DNA from: Acidobacteriaceae bacterium
Lineage (GTDB): Bacteria > Acidobacteriota > Terriglobia > Terriglobales > Acidobacteriaceae
Direction: 5' to 3'
Assembly: GCA_027452245.1 (NCBI GenBank)
Contig: DAIDGW010000161.1
Span: 1-64,000, forward strand
DNA length: 64,000 bases
Shown: positions 16,576 through 25,721 of the stretch, piece by piece
How positions within the stretch are numbered: position 1 is the first letter of the stretch
Layout: every line of letters starts with the position of its first letter
Made by a program: the position numbers and the translations under genes
The notes under the pieces: model-generated
The model's input: the letters and a program-made list of their open reading frames with translations, nothing else
The model's database searches: none
What the model was told of the DNA's origin: nothing

Positions 16576-16850
16576 GGTTCGAAGAACTGATCCCGCCGGG
16601 TGCGGGACCATTCTCCATCTCGATTCCCCGGGGTTTCATCTCAAGCACTAGCCATTCGCCTGCGCCCGATCTGCCGGAAGCATCGATACCGTTCCTTACC
16701 TGTCCGAAGGGCCGACGGGTATTACTGGCCTGTGGTGCTGGCCAGACGCCAGTTCAGCACTCCTAAAGGATCGCATCTCCGATACAATTTCTTCAGATCA
16801 TCCTGAAAACCTCATGGGCCGCCGCTTCGTTGGGGGAGAATACCAATCTT

Positions 16851-18545
16851 ATGCACGCCATCGTTCGTAGAAGTGTCTGTATGGGAGCGCTGGTCTTTCT
16901 GGCCGTTTTGGCCTGGGCCGAAGGAGCATCGAGAACGCCACACAATTCGACGCCAGCCTCGGTACGACTGCCGGGGACGGCGTTTGCCGCCCTGGAAACC
17001 ATCAATCCGGAACATATTCGCTGGCATGTCCGATTCCTTTCCCACGACCTGCTGGAGGGCCGCGGCACGGGACAGAGGGGCGGCGACATCGCCGCCGAAT
17101 ACATTGCCACTCAGTTTGCCGAATATGGATTGAAGCCGGCCGGCGACAACGGAAGCTACATGCAGAAGGTTCCTCTGGTGGGAATCACTCCGCTTCCGGA
17201 GAGCACGTTTCGGATTCAGGCGAAGTCGGGCGCGATGATGAACCTGAAGCCGCTCGATGAGTACGTGGCTTACGACGATACGCAGCAGCCCGAATCGGAT
17301 GTCGATGCAGACATCGTGTATGTGGGATATGGAATCGTCGCTCCCGAATATAACTGGGACGATTACAAAGGCGTAGACGTCCGGGGAAAGGTTCTGCTGA
17401 TGCTGGTGAATGAGCCTCCGTCGGACGATCCGAAATTTTTCAAGGGCCGGGCCCTGACCTACTACGGGCGGTGGACCTACAAGTATGAAGAGGCGGCGCG
17501 CAAAGGCGCGGCCGGCGTCATCCTGATACATCAGACTGAGATGGCGAGCTATCCGTGGGAGGTAGTGCGGAATTCGAACTCGGGTGAGAAGGCGGCGCTC
17601 AAGGTCGACGGCCCTGCTTTGAAAGTAGCTTCGTGGGTACAACTGGATGTAGCGCGCAAGCTGGCCGCCTCCTCGGGGATGGATCTGGACAAGATGATGG
17701 CGGATGCGCGGTCGCGCGATTTCCATCCCGTAGAGATGGGAGCAAAGTTGAAGGCGCACATGGTCAGCAAGATCCGCAACTTCGACTCAAATAACGTGGT
17801 GGCGATTCTGCCGGGAACGGACCGCAATCTGAAGAACGAAGCCATCATGTACACGGCGCACTACGATCATTTGGGCATCCGGCCCGACATGCCGGGAGAC
17901 AACATTTATAACGGTGCCGACGACAACGCCACGGGATGCGGCATTCTGCTGGAACTGGCGCGGGCGTGGGCGGGATCTCCGCAGAAGCCCCGGCGATCGA
18001 TCATTTTTGCCTCGGTCACAGCGGAAGAGCAAGGACTGCTCGGGTCGGAGTATTTGGGCAAGCATCCCCCGATCCCTGCGGGTAAGATTTCGCTCGATCT
18101 GAACTACGACGATGTGCAGCCGCTGGGTGCTCCCGAGGAAGTTGAGGTTTCCGGGGCGGAGCGGACTACGTTTTATCCGATCGTGGAATCGATGGCGAAG
18201 GATTTCCGGCTGGCCATTCGTCCGGATTCGCGGCCCGAAGCGGGACACTACTACCGCTCCGATCATTTCAGCCTGGCGCGCGTGGGCATTCCTGCCTTCT
18301 CGATCAATGAGGGAACGAAGTTCAAGGGGCATGATGCTGCCTGGGGACTTGAGCAGGAACGCCAGTACACCGCGAAGCATTATCACCAGCCAAGCGATGA
18401 ATACAATCCGAACATGGATTTCGTAGCCGACTCGGCGATGGCGCGATTTGGATTCGCCTTGGGATGGGAAGCGGCTAGCATTCCCAAGATGATCGAGTGG
18501 CAGAAGGGCGACGAGTTCGAGGCGGCAAGACAGAAGAACCAGTAG
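16851..18545 (+). CDS. Secreted M28 family aminopeptidase with PA domain
   Basis: A 564-aa protein from ATG 16851 (GGGGGAG ribosome site at 16832-16838) with a signal peptide (about 8-26). A PA-like insert (about 130-270) precedes the catalytic domain. Di-zinc motifs: His337 (TAHYDHLG), Asp in NGADDNATG, Glu pair in TAEEQGLLGSEY, Asp in LNYDD and His in KHYHQPSDEY. The family trims N-terminal residues from peptides outside the cytoplasm. It is a different subgroup from the larger M28 protein at 7687. Both together suggest peptide scavenging. Confidence 0.85.
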   Translation: MHAIVRRSVCMGALVFLAVLAWAEGASRTPHNSTPASVRLPGTAFAALETINPEHIRWHVRFLSHDLLEGRGTGQRGGDIAAEYIATQFAEYGLKPAGDNGSYMQKVPLVGITPLPESTFRIQAKSGAMMNLKPLDEYVAYDDTQQPESDVDADIVYVGYGIVAPEYNWDDYKGVDVRGKVLLMLVNEPPSDDPKFFKGRALTYYGRWTYKYEEAARKGAAGVILIHQTEMASYPWEVVRNSNSGEKAALKVDGPALKVASWVQLDVARKLAASSGMDLDKMMADARSRDFHPVEMGAKLKAHMVSKIRNFDSNNVVAILPGTDRNLKNEAIMYTAHYDHLGIRPDMPGDNIYNGADDNATGCGILLELARAWAGSPQKPRRSIIFASVTAEEQGLLGSEYLGKHPPIPAGKISLDLNYDDVQPLGAPEEVEVSGAERTTFYPIVESMAKDFRLAIRPDSRPEAGHYYRSDHFSLARVGIPAFSINEGTKFKGHDAAWGLEQERQYTAKHYHQPSDEYNPNMDFVADSAMARFGFALGWEAASIPKMIEWQKGDEFEAARQKNQ

Positions 18546-18663
18546 AATCAAGCATCCCGGGCGCCGGTCAGGCGTGCTGACATTCGGCATTCCTCGAAAT
18601 TCCCAGCCGCATAGGGCGCAGATAGCAATCCTCCCGCGCAAAAAACCCACTTCGCATTTCGGA

Positions 18664-19287
18664 CTACGGCTGGGGAGCAGGTTCGTTGCCGTTTTCGGGA
18701 GCCAGGGGCAGGCGCGTCGCTCCGCGGAGCATGTCGCGTTCCTGTGGCGAGAACATTCCTTTAAAACGATCGGAATCGATGACCCGCTCGCGTTGATCCG
18801 GCGGCATCGTGCGCAAATCGCGCATGGCCGTCATCACCTGGCGACGTCGGTCGGGTGGCAGCTGCTGCATCTGGTGGAAGATCTGCGTGGTCTGCTGCTT
18901 CTGCCCCGGAGTCAGGTGCTCCCACGTCTCCATGCGGTTCAGCATCCGCTGCTGTTGCTGAGGGGGAAGGCTGGAGAAGTGCTGCAAACGCTGGCGCAGT
19001 TGCTGCTGGCGCTCCGGTGGAAGCCTCTGGAATGCGGGATCATTGCGCAGCGCGCGTTCCTGTTCGTTGGGCGGAAGATCTTTGTAGCGGCGCAGCCAGT
19101 CTCCGGCATGCCCTGGCCCGGGACGGAACTGCCCTGCTTGCGCGCGGGATTGCTGGCGTGCACCGCCTTGCTGCCGCTGCCCCGGGCCCCGCCCTGCGCC
19201 ATTGCGCTGAGCCGATGCTGGAAACACAAGTACCCCGAAAAGAGCTATCACGGCCAGCCATCGCGGGATGTATCTCGCCCAAATCAT
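18664..19287 (-). CDS. DUF3106 periplasmic protein
   Basis: A 207-aa protein with a signal peptide (ending FPASA) followed by a Gly/Gln/Arg-rich low-complexity stretch and then repeated helical units of the type LPPERQQQLRQRLQ, LTPGQKQQTTQIFHQM, MPPDQRERVIDS, the hallmark of DUF3106. This resembles the CpxP/Spy-type LTxxQ helices that sense or buffer envelope stress. It lies downstream of an ECF sigma factor and its anti-sigma on the same strand, a usual partner arrangement, so it is probably in their regulon or part of the sensor. Function is inferred from context. Confidence 0.75.
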   Translation of the reverse strand: MIWARYIPRWLAVIALFGVLVFPASAQRNGAGRGPGQRQQGGARQQSRAQAGQFRPGPGHAGDWLRRYKDLPPNEQERALRNDPAFQRLPPERQQQLRQRLQHFSSLPPQQQQRMLNRMETWEHLTPGQKQQTTQIFHQMQQLPPDRRRQVMTAMRDLRTMPPDQRERVIDSDRFKGMFSPQERDMLRGATRLPLAPENGNEPAPQP

Positions 19288-19460
19288 TTGAATTGAAAAA
19301 GAAACCGAACCTGCGGGTACTCAACCCGAGGCTGGAATTCCAGGACAACTGCCACTGCGCACACATACGTTCCCGCTTTACGGCTGGGAATTTGTACTCA
19401 ACGCGACAAAAACGCGGACAATTATGACTGGCCAGGGATTCTCCGACTGCGGTCCAGAGG

Positions 19461-19952
19461 TTACGGATTGGCAGTGACGTTATTCTGAACCTGCAAATCG
19501 TCAAGCAAATCAAAATCCGCAAGCATGTCGTGGTTCTTTTCGAGGGTCTGCAGATCGCTCACCGCGGTTCCGGGCTGGGCCTGGATATCCGCCGCCACAA
19601 TGCTGTCGTCCTGGGTCGTGAATGCGCCATGATGGTCGGCGACAAACAAAGCGATGCCAAGTCCCATCAGCACCGTAAACGCGGACGCCAGCACTGGATG
19701 CCGAAACCACGCCAGCCATCCCGCTTGCGGTCTGGAAATTTCCTCCCGCAGGCGGGCTTGCAGACGAATATCAAAATAAGGCGAAGGTTCCGGTGCCTGC
19801 CACTCGTCGAGCAGCGCCATGGTTCGGCGGAACTCTTCCAATTCCCCGGCGCAACTCGCGCAAGTCGCCAGATGCCTGGTTTCTTCGGACGTGGTTCCGG
19901 CCAATCCAGCGGCCACATCCGGCATCTTTTCCCGAATCTGCTTGCAAGTCAT
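19461..19952 (-). CDS. Zinc-finger anti-sigma factor (membrane bound)
   Basis: Start set at ATG 19952 (GAGGGG ribosome site upstream), giving 163 aa; the open frame to 20012 is 20 codons longer. An N-terminal zf-HC2 motif (HLATCASCAGELEEF) is followed by one transmembrane segment (HPVLASAFTVLMGLGIALFVA) and a C-terminal extracytoplasmic tail. Such proteins bind their cognate ECF sigma factor in the cytoplasm and release it on an envelope signal. The gene lies 61 bases downstream of the sigma gene. Confidence 0.82.
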   Translation of the reverse strand: MTCKQIREKMPDVAAGLAGTTSEETRHLATCASCAGELEEFRRTMALLDEWQAPEPSPYFDIRLQARLREEISRPQAGWLAWFRHPVLASAFTVLMGLGIALFVADHHGAFTTQDDSIVAADIQAQPGTAVSDLQTLEKNHDMLADFDLLDDLQVQNNVTANP

Positions 19953-20013
19953 AACTACTATCCCCTCAATCTTCGCCAATCGCTTCAATCCAACTGCCAG
20001 CCAAACAGCCAAA

Positions 20014-20796
20014 CTAAATAAAGTCTTTCAATTGCTCGCGCAAAGTCTCATACGCGCGGAACAGCAACGACTTGGTTGCTGACTCGCTCAGCTTGAGGAC
20101 TTCGGCGATCTGCTTGTAATCCATCTGCTGATACTTGTGCATAATGACCGCGGTACGCTGTCGCTCGGGCAGTGCCTCGACCTTGCTGCGGATGGCTTGC
20201 AGACGCTCCCGGCGCACCATTTCCTGCTCGGCGGTCAGCTTGCCGTCGCGCAACTCGAATGTCGTACCCGTTTCCTCGTCGGGCTCATCCAGGCTCACCG
20301 AAACTTCGGGACGCTCGTAGCGGGTATCGCGGGCATGATTAACCGCAAGATTCGTCGCAATACGATAGAGCCAGGTAGTGAACTTCGCACTGGGCTCGTA
20401 GGTGTTCCGCGAGCGATAGACACGCAGGAAAACTTCCTGGGCCAGGTCCTCGGCAACCGCGCTGTTTCTTGCCATGCGGTACATGAAACTCACCAGAGGG
20501 CGCCGATACTTCTGCACCAGATAGTCAAAGGCGGCCGAGTCACCGGCCTTGACCCGCAACATGATGTCCGCGTCCGACAGGTCTTGCCCAGCCGCAGTGA
20601 CAACCGGAGCGATGCCCATTCCCGCCGGCGTCATTCCGGCCATAAGCGCAGATTGATCGAAGGCTGCGGTGCTCACTCTTGTTTCAACCCCGGCTGCTGT
20701 CGAAAGTTGCGCCGGGGGCTCCGCTTCCGGAACAGCGGAAGTTGCTGGATTATAACGAGTTAATCCGGAGCGGCTCGGGTTGGAGTCGTTGGACAT
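20014..20796 (-). CDS. ECF-type RNA polymerase sigma factor
   Basis: ATG 20796 (MSNDSNPSRSG) is favoured, giving 260 aa. A low-complexity N-terminal extension of about 80 residues precedes sigma region 2 (FDYLVQKYRRPLVSFMYRM, EDLAQEVFLRVYRSRNTY, FTTWLYRIATNLAVNHARD). After an acidic linker comes region 4 (LPERQRTAVIMHKYQQMDYKQIAEVLKLSESATKSLLFRAYETLREQL). The region 4 helix-turn-helix recognises the -35 element. It is followed by its anti-sigma and a DUF3106 gene, and so probably controls an envelope-stress regulon. Confidence 0.88.
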   Translation of the reverse strand: MSNDSNPSRSGLTRYNPATSAVPEAEPPAQLSTAAGVETRVSTAAFDQSALMAGMTPAGMGIAPVVTAAGQDLSDADIMLRVKAGDSAAFDYLVQKYRRPLVSFMYRMARNSAVAEDLAQEVFLRVYRSRNTYEPSAKFTTWLYRIATNLAVNHARDTRYERPEVSVSLDEPDEETGTTFELRDGKLTAEQEMVRRERLQAIRSKVEALPERQRTAVIMHKYQQMDYKQIAEVLKLSESATKSLLFRAYETLREQLKDFI

Positions 20797-21176
20797 CGGG
20801 CAGTTCGCTGACGGCAGGGTGTGGCGATGCGGTAGACGCCCCAAGTCTGCTGCGCATTAGGCTACCACGAACGGGGGCGTCTGGCAGAGATTTGGTGGGC
20901 TCTCGATGAGAACCGCCGCCCCGGACGGGGATTAAAAACGGCGATTAAAACAAGACTACGGGCAAGGCCAAACTGTGAGACGCTAGGGTATGGACAAAAC
21001 TTACCACCAATCGGCCGGTAACGCCCAGGTACGCTCAAATACCGCCAAGGCATCTTCAGCGCGCCACGCCAAGGATCTCCGCCGAATGCAAAAATCGGCC
21101 GAGAATGCAGCCGAACACTTGCGGGAGGGCGTGGCACGCCAGCGCCGGAGGTCGAAATCCGGCAATGCAGGTTCAC
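20797..21176 (-). other. Region between the sigma gene and the small genes
   Basis: This stretch is the upstream region of the sigma gene, plus the low-confidence small open frame at 20990-21187 (plus strand). No clear promoter or terminator is visible. An open-frame extension of the sigma gene to 20844 is probably leader. Confidence 0.4.
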
Positions 21177-21187
21177 TCAAGACTTAA
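20990..21187 (+). CDS. Possible 65-aa basic protein (low confidence)
   Basis: An open frame from ATG 20990 encoding a Ser/Arg/Lys-rich peptide with a helical middle (RRMQKSAENAAEHLREGV). There is no good ribosome site and the 3' end overlaps the better supported minus-strand gene at 21177-21326 by 11 bases. I do not recognise it. It may be chance. Confidence 0.25.
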   Translation: MDKTYHQSAGNAQVRSNTAKASSARHAKDLRRMQKSAENAAEHLREGVARQRRRSKSGNAGSLKT

Positions 21188-21326
21188 GATGGCGGGCATC
21201 ATGGCGGCGCTGCCTTTCCAGCAAGTCGTTCAGTTCACGAATTAACTGCATGATCCTGGCGTGATCGCTCTCTTCGATAATTTTCTTGCAGAGCATGCTC
21301 ATCTGATCCCGATCTTCGGGCGTCAT
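21177..21326 (-). CDS. Small helical protein, 49 aa
   Basis: An ORF from ATG 21326 to TGA 21177. The product starts MTPEDRDQMSMLCKK and contains IIEESDHARIMQLIREL then NDLLERQRR, an amphipathic helix pair. It resembles short conserved hypothetical proteins of Acidobacteriota (pattern MxPxDRxxMxxLCxxI...LIRELNDLL), which I recall but cannot verify here. GGGGA lies 8 bases before the ATG. Function unknown; perhaps an interaction peptide. Confidence 0.6.
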   Translation of the reverse strand: MTPEDRDQMSMLCKKIIEESDHARIMQLIRELNDLLERQRRHDARHLKS

Positions 21327-21377
21327 CGCTGCTTCCCCAGAAGCGGCCAAGGATGCGGCTTTGGCCGGAGTATAGTG

Positions 21378-21395
21378 TTTACCATAAACGGTAAA
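21378..21395 (-). promoter_or_regulatory. Operator-like inverted repeat
   Basis: TTTACC-ATAAAC-GGTAAA has perfect 6-base arms spaced by 6 bases. It lies 52 bases upstream of the small gene at 21177-21326 and downstream of the gene at 21446-21688. It may be a repressor site; the binding protein is unknown. Confidence 0.35.
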
Positions 21396-21445
21396 TGCTT
21401 CTCAAGGAAAAATCCCGGCCGAATCTCCGCAAGGCAGCAAAACGG

Positions 21446-21688
21446 TCAGCCGGACTTGGCGGTCGTGGCCTCGGGATCCGCCTCAATGACAACGTCAACT
21501 TCGGCGCCGGGCCTCAGGCGTGCCTTCTCGCCCTGCTCGTCGGTCACGACGTTCTCGATGCGAAGCTCGCGATACAAATGGTCCGCGTCCTGCACGTCGA
21601 TCTGAGCTTTCTCTGGAACACCGGCGTACGGGGATTTCACGATTTTCTGCACGACGCCGTGCAACTTTTTACGCTTTTTCTTCTGCAT
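21446..21688 (-). CDS. Conserved hypothetical protein, 80 aa
   Basis: From ATG 21688 the product starts with a basic tract (MQKKKRKKLHGVVQKIVKSP). A small beta-rich domain follows with KAQIDVQDADHLYRELRIEN and LRPGAEVDVVIEADPEATT. The frame is open 7 codons further to a GTG. I recall similar short proteins from Acidobacteriota but know no function. The beta-strand pattern with alternating charged residues could be a nucleic-acid or ligand-binding fold; that is speculation. Confidence 0.6.
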   Translation of the reverse strand: MQKKKRKKLHGVVQKIVKSPYAGVPEKAQIDVQDADHLYRELRIENVVTDEQGEKARLRPGAEVDVVIEADPEATTAKSG

Positions 21689-21805
21689 AAACGGAAGCAG
21701 AGACCTCACTATTTTGCGAATGAACCGACTGGAAGGTGGTGACTGGGTCGGGTGTTTCTTCTATAGTACGCGATTTCCCCCCAAACCGCGCTCGTGAATT
21801 ACAAA

Positions 21806-22183
21806 TCAGGCGGATTTCCGGCCCCGCCGTCTTGGGCAGCGGCGCCCTTCGGTAGCCGTGACAAATCTGTGAGCCATCCCGAGTAAGTCCTGCAGGATAT
21901 CCCGCGTGACACAAGGCAGCCGAACCAGTACCGCCGTGTAACCGACATAGTGCTCTGTGACGTAGTAAGCCTCTGGGGCGGCTCCCAGCAGTTCGGCCCG
22001 GTCATCGAAACTGACACGGACTAGGAGAGAATCCGGTTCCGCCGAGCGGTGAGTAGGGACGCACGCCATGAGCTTCCCATTCACCTTAAGCGCGGGCGCG
22101 CCCCATGCTGTGCTCACTTCGACGTTTGCCATCTTCACGCCGATCTCTCGCACGACTTCGAAATCAACTTTTCTCTTGGACAT
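21806..22183 (-). CDS. MmcQ/YjbR-type protein
   Basis: ATG 22183 is preferred (MSKRKVDFEVVREIGVKMAN), giving 125 aa; an in-frame ATG exists 4 codons upstream. WGAPALKVNGKLMACVPTHRSAEPDSLLVRVSFDDRAELL and AYYVTEHYVGYTAVLVRL are the CyaY-like double-wing pattern of the MmcQ/YjbR family. The C-terminal tail is basic (RRCPRRRGRKSA). The family is described as DNA-binding-like but its role is unclear. It lies just upstream (same strand) of the kinase stop. Confidence 0.75.
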   Translation of the reverse strand: MSKRKVDFEVVREIGVKMANVEVSTAWGAPALKVNGKLMACVPTHRSAEPDSLLVRVSFDDRAELLGAAPEAYYVTEHYVGYTAVLVRLPCVTRDILQDLLGMAHRFVTATEGRRCPRRRGRKSA

Positions 22184-22231
22184 AAGCGAATGCAATTTAT
22201 GAATAACCAGCTGGACCTGTATTGGAACAGG

Positions 22232-25200
22232 CTACTGCAACTTGGCGAACTCGGCTTTGGCCTGCTGGTAGATCGGGATCTTTGCATCCGCGTCTTTCCA
22301 GAGGGCAAGGAAATCTCTATACGCAGCGAGGGCCCGGACGCGGGCGGCGTCGGCGTCTGCCCCGGTCGAAGTCTTGGCTTCCAACGCGTTGGCACGAGCT
22401 AAACCCAGATGCGCCAAGGCCCCTGTCCAGCAGTTCCAGACGATTCCGCTGTGCTCAACAATCTTCTGGAACTCGGCGGCAGCTTGCATACCTTGTCCAG
22501 CGGCAAGATAGGCTTCCCCACGAATATACGTCGGATACAGGCAGGAAAGATTGGCTACGAACCCGATCTGTCCGAATTCGATAACGGAAGAGGCTTGCAG
22601 GTCATTAATGGCCGAATCCGGATTCCGCCGGTTAAGATCCAGTTGCGCTCGGATTGCCGGCAACCAGAGGGATTGCATTTGCGTATCGAGGGGGTAATGC
22701 TTGTTCAAGTCTTGCGCTAGAGATTCAGCTCGTGCTGCCTCCCCCGCCATCGCATAGGCCAGCGCAGCTTCCGCGTTCGCGCCCGGGCTGGCAGGAGCCA
22801 ATTTCAACCCCCCCGCTGCCGCTAGCTTGGCTTCCTTTAGGTTGCCGAAAGCGCCATCGCGTAAAGCGGAATTTTCCAGCCATACGGCCGCATTTTCTTT
22901 GCTGTCGGCGCGGATAGCGGAGTCCACAGACTCCTGCGTCAAGCTCTCTGCCTTGCCTAGATGTCCCGCGTAGGCCTCACTATCGGATGCGAGGGAAAGT
23001 CCAAAATTCTCCTCTGGCCTGCCCACGAACCACTGCTGCTGGTACGACACTGCCGCGGAATCCCCGTTCAGAAAAGCCAGAGCATAGAGCGCGTTGTGGA
23101 ACACGAGATCATCCAGTTTCCGTGCTTGCGCCTGCTGCACCACCTGCCGCACCTCGTCAAATCTCTGCAGAGCCAAAAGGCTATTGGTGAGATTCCCGTA
23201 AGAGGCGACACGTTCCGGGCTCAAGCGAAGACATTCGCGATAGGTATCTGCCGCTCTTTCCCACTGCCCTTGTCCGCTATATACGTTGCCCAGATCGATA
23301 TAGGGCCTGTCGTCACGCGGATAACTTGCAAGCCATTCCTCATCGGTTTGCGCCGCCTTCAGCAATTCTCCCGTTACCGAAGCATAGTACTGCGAGGAAA
23401 TTTGCAGCTTCTCGCGCTCACTGGCATGCTCCCGCAGCTGAAATGCCTTGGTGAAATATTCACTGGCACGTCCCGTCTCGCCCATCGTGTCATACGCGCT
23501 GCCCACCGCCCTGTACCCCATTGCAAAATTCGGGTCGAGTTCGATGGCGTGTTGACTGTAGGGCAGAGCGGCAGCTGGGCCTTTCTCGTTGAAAGCCTCG
23601 ATGCTGTGGCCATACGCCTGCAGAGCTTCGAGGGAAGATGTCGTGGCTTGTTCGAGTGGAACATCCAGCTTCTGTACCGAAGCCAGCGACTCGCCCAATT
23701 CGCCCCGTAGCTTCGAAGCTGACTCGCCCAGCATGTCGATCACTTTCTCTTTGGCATTGGCGGTCGTCTGTTCCTGCGCCAGAAGATTTCCGCTCTGGCA
23801 GTTGACTACCTTCAGCCCCAGCACATATTGGCTGCCCAAACTGGCGATCGATCCGGCAATGTACGCCCTGCTGCCTGCCCGCAAGCACAATTCCCGGGCA
23901 AGGGTAGGCGTAAGCCGGGCGTCGGCCGGCTTCTCCATCAGCTTGAGAGTCTTACTCACCATGCTGTTTGATAGAACGTTCAGAAAGGGCGATTGATTCA
24001 GAGAAACGCTCAACGCAGTTTTCAGCGTATCGTCGAAAACCGGATCGCCAGTCTCGTTGCTGAAATCCGCCAGAACGATGGTGTCTTTATCCGTGAGCGG
24101 CCTGGAACGGTGGCCACGATAGTAGAGGCCACCCCCGATTAATGCGATTGCCACCACCGTGATCGAAATATCGAGCATGGCTCGGCGGCCGAATGCGTCT
24201 GCCCCTACCCCAGCACTGGAAGACTCAACCGCCTGTGTAGGTCCGGACACCCTCGCCGGGGCCGCGGAGCCTCGCTCTTCCTGCACTGCTGATCCGGAAG
24301 CCCCTGCTGCGATTGTGCCCCTGCTCGCGTCCTGCGCTATCGGGAGCACCTCTGAACTCACTGCTCGGCGCCCTGTCTCCGTGTCCCGCTTCAGGCGCTG
24401 CAGGTCGGCCCTCATCTCTGCCGCGCTCTGATACCGCAGGTTGCGATCTTTTTCCAGGGCCTTGTTGATCACGTCTTCGAGCCTGGGCGGAATTTCGCGG
24501 TTCAAGCGGATCGCCGGTGGCGGTTCTGAGTGCAATATGGCGTCGAAGATGAGCGCCGACGTTTCACCCTGATAGGGCAACGTTCCCGTCGCCATCTCAT
24601 ACAGCACCGCTCCGAAAGAAAACAGATCGGTGCGGTGATCCAGTTCTTTTCCCCGGGCTTGTTCCGGTGACATGTACGCAATCGTGCCCAGCGTGGATCC
24701 TGGGCTGGTGAGGTGCTGCTCGTCAACCGTCTGCGTATTTGCGGAGCCAATCTGGCTGCTAGATCTTGCCGGCGCGGTCACCTTCGCCAGACCGAAATCC
24801 AAAACCTTCGCATGACTGCGCTTCGTGACGAAGATATTGGCAGGCTTTATGTCGCGGTGAATAATGCCTTCGGCATGAGCGGCATCGAGCGCGTCGGCGA
24901 TTTCGATCGCCAGGGATAAAATCAGGTCGCTGTCGAGCGGACGATTCGCGATACGGTGCTTCAACGTCATCCCGTCCAGATACTCCATCACAATGAAGGA
25001 CTGCCCGTTCTCGCTGCCGATCTCGTAAATCGTGCAGATATTCGGGTGATTCAGCGCCGAAGCAGCCTTGGCTTCGCGTTGGAAACGGGTGAGAGCCTGC
25101 GGGTCTTGCGCCAGATCGGCGGGCAAAAACTTCAGGGCGACGAAACGCGCCAGCGAAATATCTTCCGCCTTATAGACAACACCCATACCTCCGCCGCCGA

Positions 25201-25243
25201 GTTTCTCGACGACGTGGTAATGCGAGATAGTCCGGCCAATCAT
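22232..25243 (-). CDS. Membrane Ser/Thr protein kinase with C-terminal TPR region
   Basis: A 1003-aa protein. Residues 9-280 are a Hanks-type kinase: glycine loop [11 protein letters not shown], Lys38, catalytic HRDIKPAN with Asp131, DFG Asp149, and [14 protein letters not shown] Ser/Ala-rich linker follows. One transmembrane segment at about 355-378 separates the kinase from a domain ([21 protein letters not shown]) like those of Acidobacterial kinases and a TPR array ([28 protein letters not shown] and many more). The family phosphorylates Ser/Thr of target proteins, with the outer domain probably sensing a signal. All key kinase residues are present, so it should be active. Substrates unknown. 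Confidence 0.9.
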   Translation of the reverse strand: MIGRTISHYHVVEKLGGGGMGVVYKAEDISLARFVALKFLPADLAQDPQALTRFQREAKAASALNHPNICTIYEIGSENGQSFIVMEYLDGMTLKHRIANRPLDSDLILSLAIEIADALDAAHAEGIIHRDIKPANIFVTKRSHAKVLDFGLAKVTAPARSSSQIGSANTQTVDEQHLTSPGSTLGTIAYMSPEQARGKELDHRTDLFSFGAVLYEMATGTLPYQGETSALIFDAILHSEPPPAIRLNREIPPRLEDVINKALEKDRNLRYQSAAEMRADLQRLKRDTETGRRAVSSEVLPIAQDASRGTIAAGASGSAVQEERGSAAPARVSGPTQAVESSSAGVGADAFGRRAMLDISITVVAIALIGGGLYYRGHRSRPLTDKDTIVLADFSNETGDPVFDDTLKTALSVSLNQSPFLNVLSNSMVSKTLKLMEKPADARLTPTLARELCLRAGSRAYIAGSIASLGSQYVLGLKVVNCQSGNLLAQEQTTANAKEKVIDMLGESASKLRGELGESLASVQKLDVPLEQATTSSLEALQAYGHSIEAFNEKGPAAALPYSQHAIELDPNFAMGYRAVGSAYDTMGETGRASEYFTKAFQLREHASEREKLQISSQYYASVTGELLKAAQTDEEWLASYPRDDRPYIDLGNVYSGQGQWERAADTYRECLRLSPERVASYGNLTNSLLALQRFDEVRQVVQQAQARKLDDLVFHNALYALAFLNGDSAAVSYQQQWFVGRPEENFGLSLASDSEAYAGHLGKAESLTQESVDSAIRADSKENAAVWLENSALRDGAFGNLKEAKLAAAGGLKLAPASPGANAEAALAYAMAGEAARAESLAQDLNKHYPLDTQMQSLWLPAIRAQLDLNRRNPDSAINDLQASSVIEFGQIGFVANLSCLYPTYIRGEAYLAAGQGMQAAAEFQKIVEHSGIVWNCWTGALAHLGLARANALEAKTSTGADADAARVRALAAYRDFLALWKDADAKIPIYQQAKAEFAKLQ

Positions 25244-25384
25244 GAGCGCCGCTGGAGGTCAGGTTGCAATGTTAGGTACGCTGACAAGCCAAAGTCAAAC
25301 CCGAGCGCCGCAAATCGGGGTTGCCAGCGCCCGGTGCCGCTGATTGGATGGTTCACCGCGCCTTTCCGGCCTCAGCGGATGATA

Positions 25385-25412
25385 AGGACAAAAGCGCGCT
25401 TCCGGTTAAAAT
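25385..25412 (+). promoter_or_regulatory. Promoter of tRNA-Arg
   Basis: AGGACA at 25385-25390 and TAAAAT at 25407-25412 have a 16-base spacer, placing the start near 25419, seven bases before the tRNA. Confidence 0.5.
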
Positions 25413-25425
25413 AGAGTTCCGCAAA

Positions 25426-25502
25426 GGGCCCGTAGCTCAATTGGATAGAGCATCGGATTTCTAATCCGAGGGTTGCAGGTTCGATCCCTGCCGGGCCTAC
25501 CA
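25426..25502 (+). tRNA. tRNA-Arg (anticodon UCU)
   Basis: A 77-base tRNA with encoded CCA. Acceptor arms GGGCCCG and CGGGCCT pair (G-U at the first pair). The D-arm is GCTC...GAGC, the anticodon stem TCGGA/TCCGA encloses the loop TTTCTAA (anticodon TCT), and the T-arm GCAGG/CCTGC encloses TTCGATC. It reads AGA (and perhaps AGG) codons. It stands alone, not in a cluster. Confidence 0.95.
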
Positions 25503-25577
25503 CGATTCAGGTACTCGCGGCGCTCAGGATTTTCGCATGCGGTGTCCCGCTGTCGCTCGCGACCGCGCCCGGCTCAA

Positions 25578-25591
25578 GTTCGATCCCTGCC
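25578..25591 (+). repeat. Partial copy of the tRNA-Arg T-arm (att-like)
   Basis: GTTCGATCCCTGCC at 25578-25591 repeats bases 25479-25492 of the tRNA exactly (14 bases), in direct orientation, 99 bases downstream. This is the pattern left by integration at a tRNA 3' end, though short. Confidence 0.4.
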
Positions 25592-25602
25592 AACCTGCCC
25601 AG

Positions 25603-25721
25603 TCGCGCTACACTTTGTCCGCTAACTTCGCGAGAATCACAACTCCTTGAGGATCACGCCGGCGATCTCTGCTGGGGTCGCCGATCACGTTTGGTCGCTC
25701 GAGGCCATGCGTTTCTGGTAA
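25603..25721 (+). pseudogene. Transposase C-terminal fossil with frameshift
   Basis: Two frames together read like the tail of a DDE transposase. SRYTLSANFARITTP is in frame 1, then after a shift LRITPAISAGVADHVWSLE in frame 3, ending at TAA 25721. The pattern NFxRIHxTLRxTPAxxAGxxDHVW is one I recall from IS1-like and related environmental transposases. No catalytic domain or terminal repeats remain. It is a dead remnant beside the tRNA. Confidence 0.5.
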
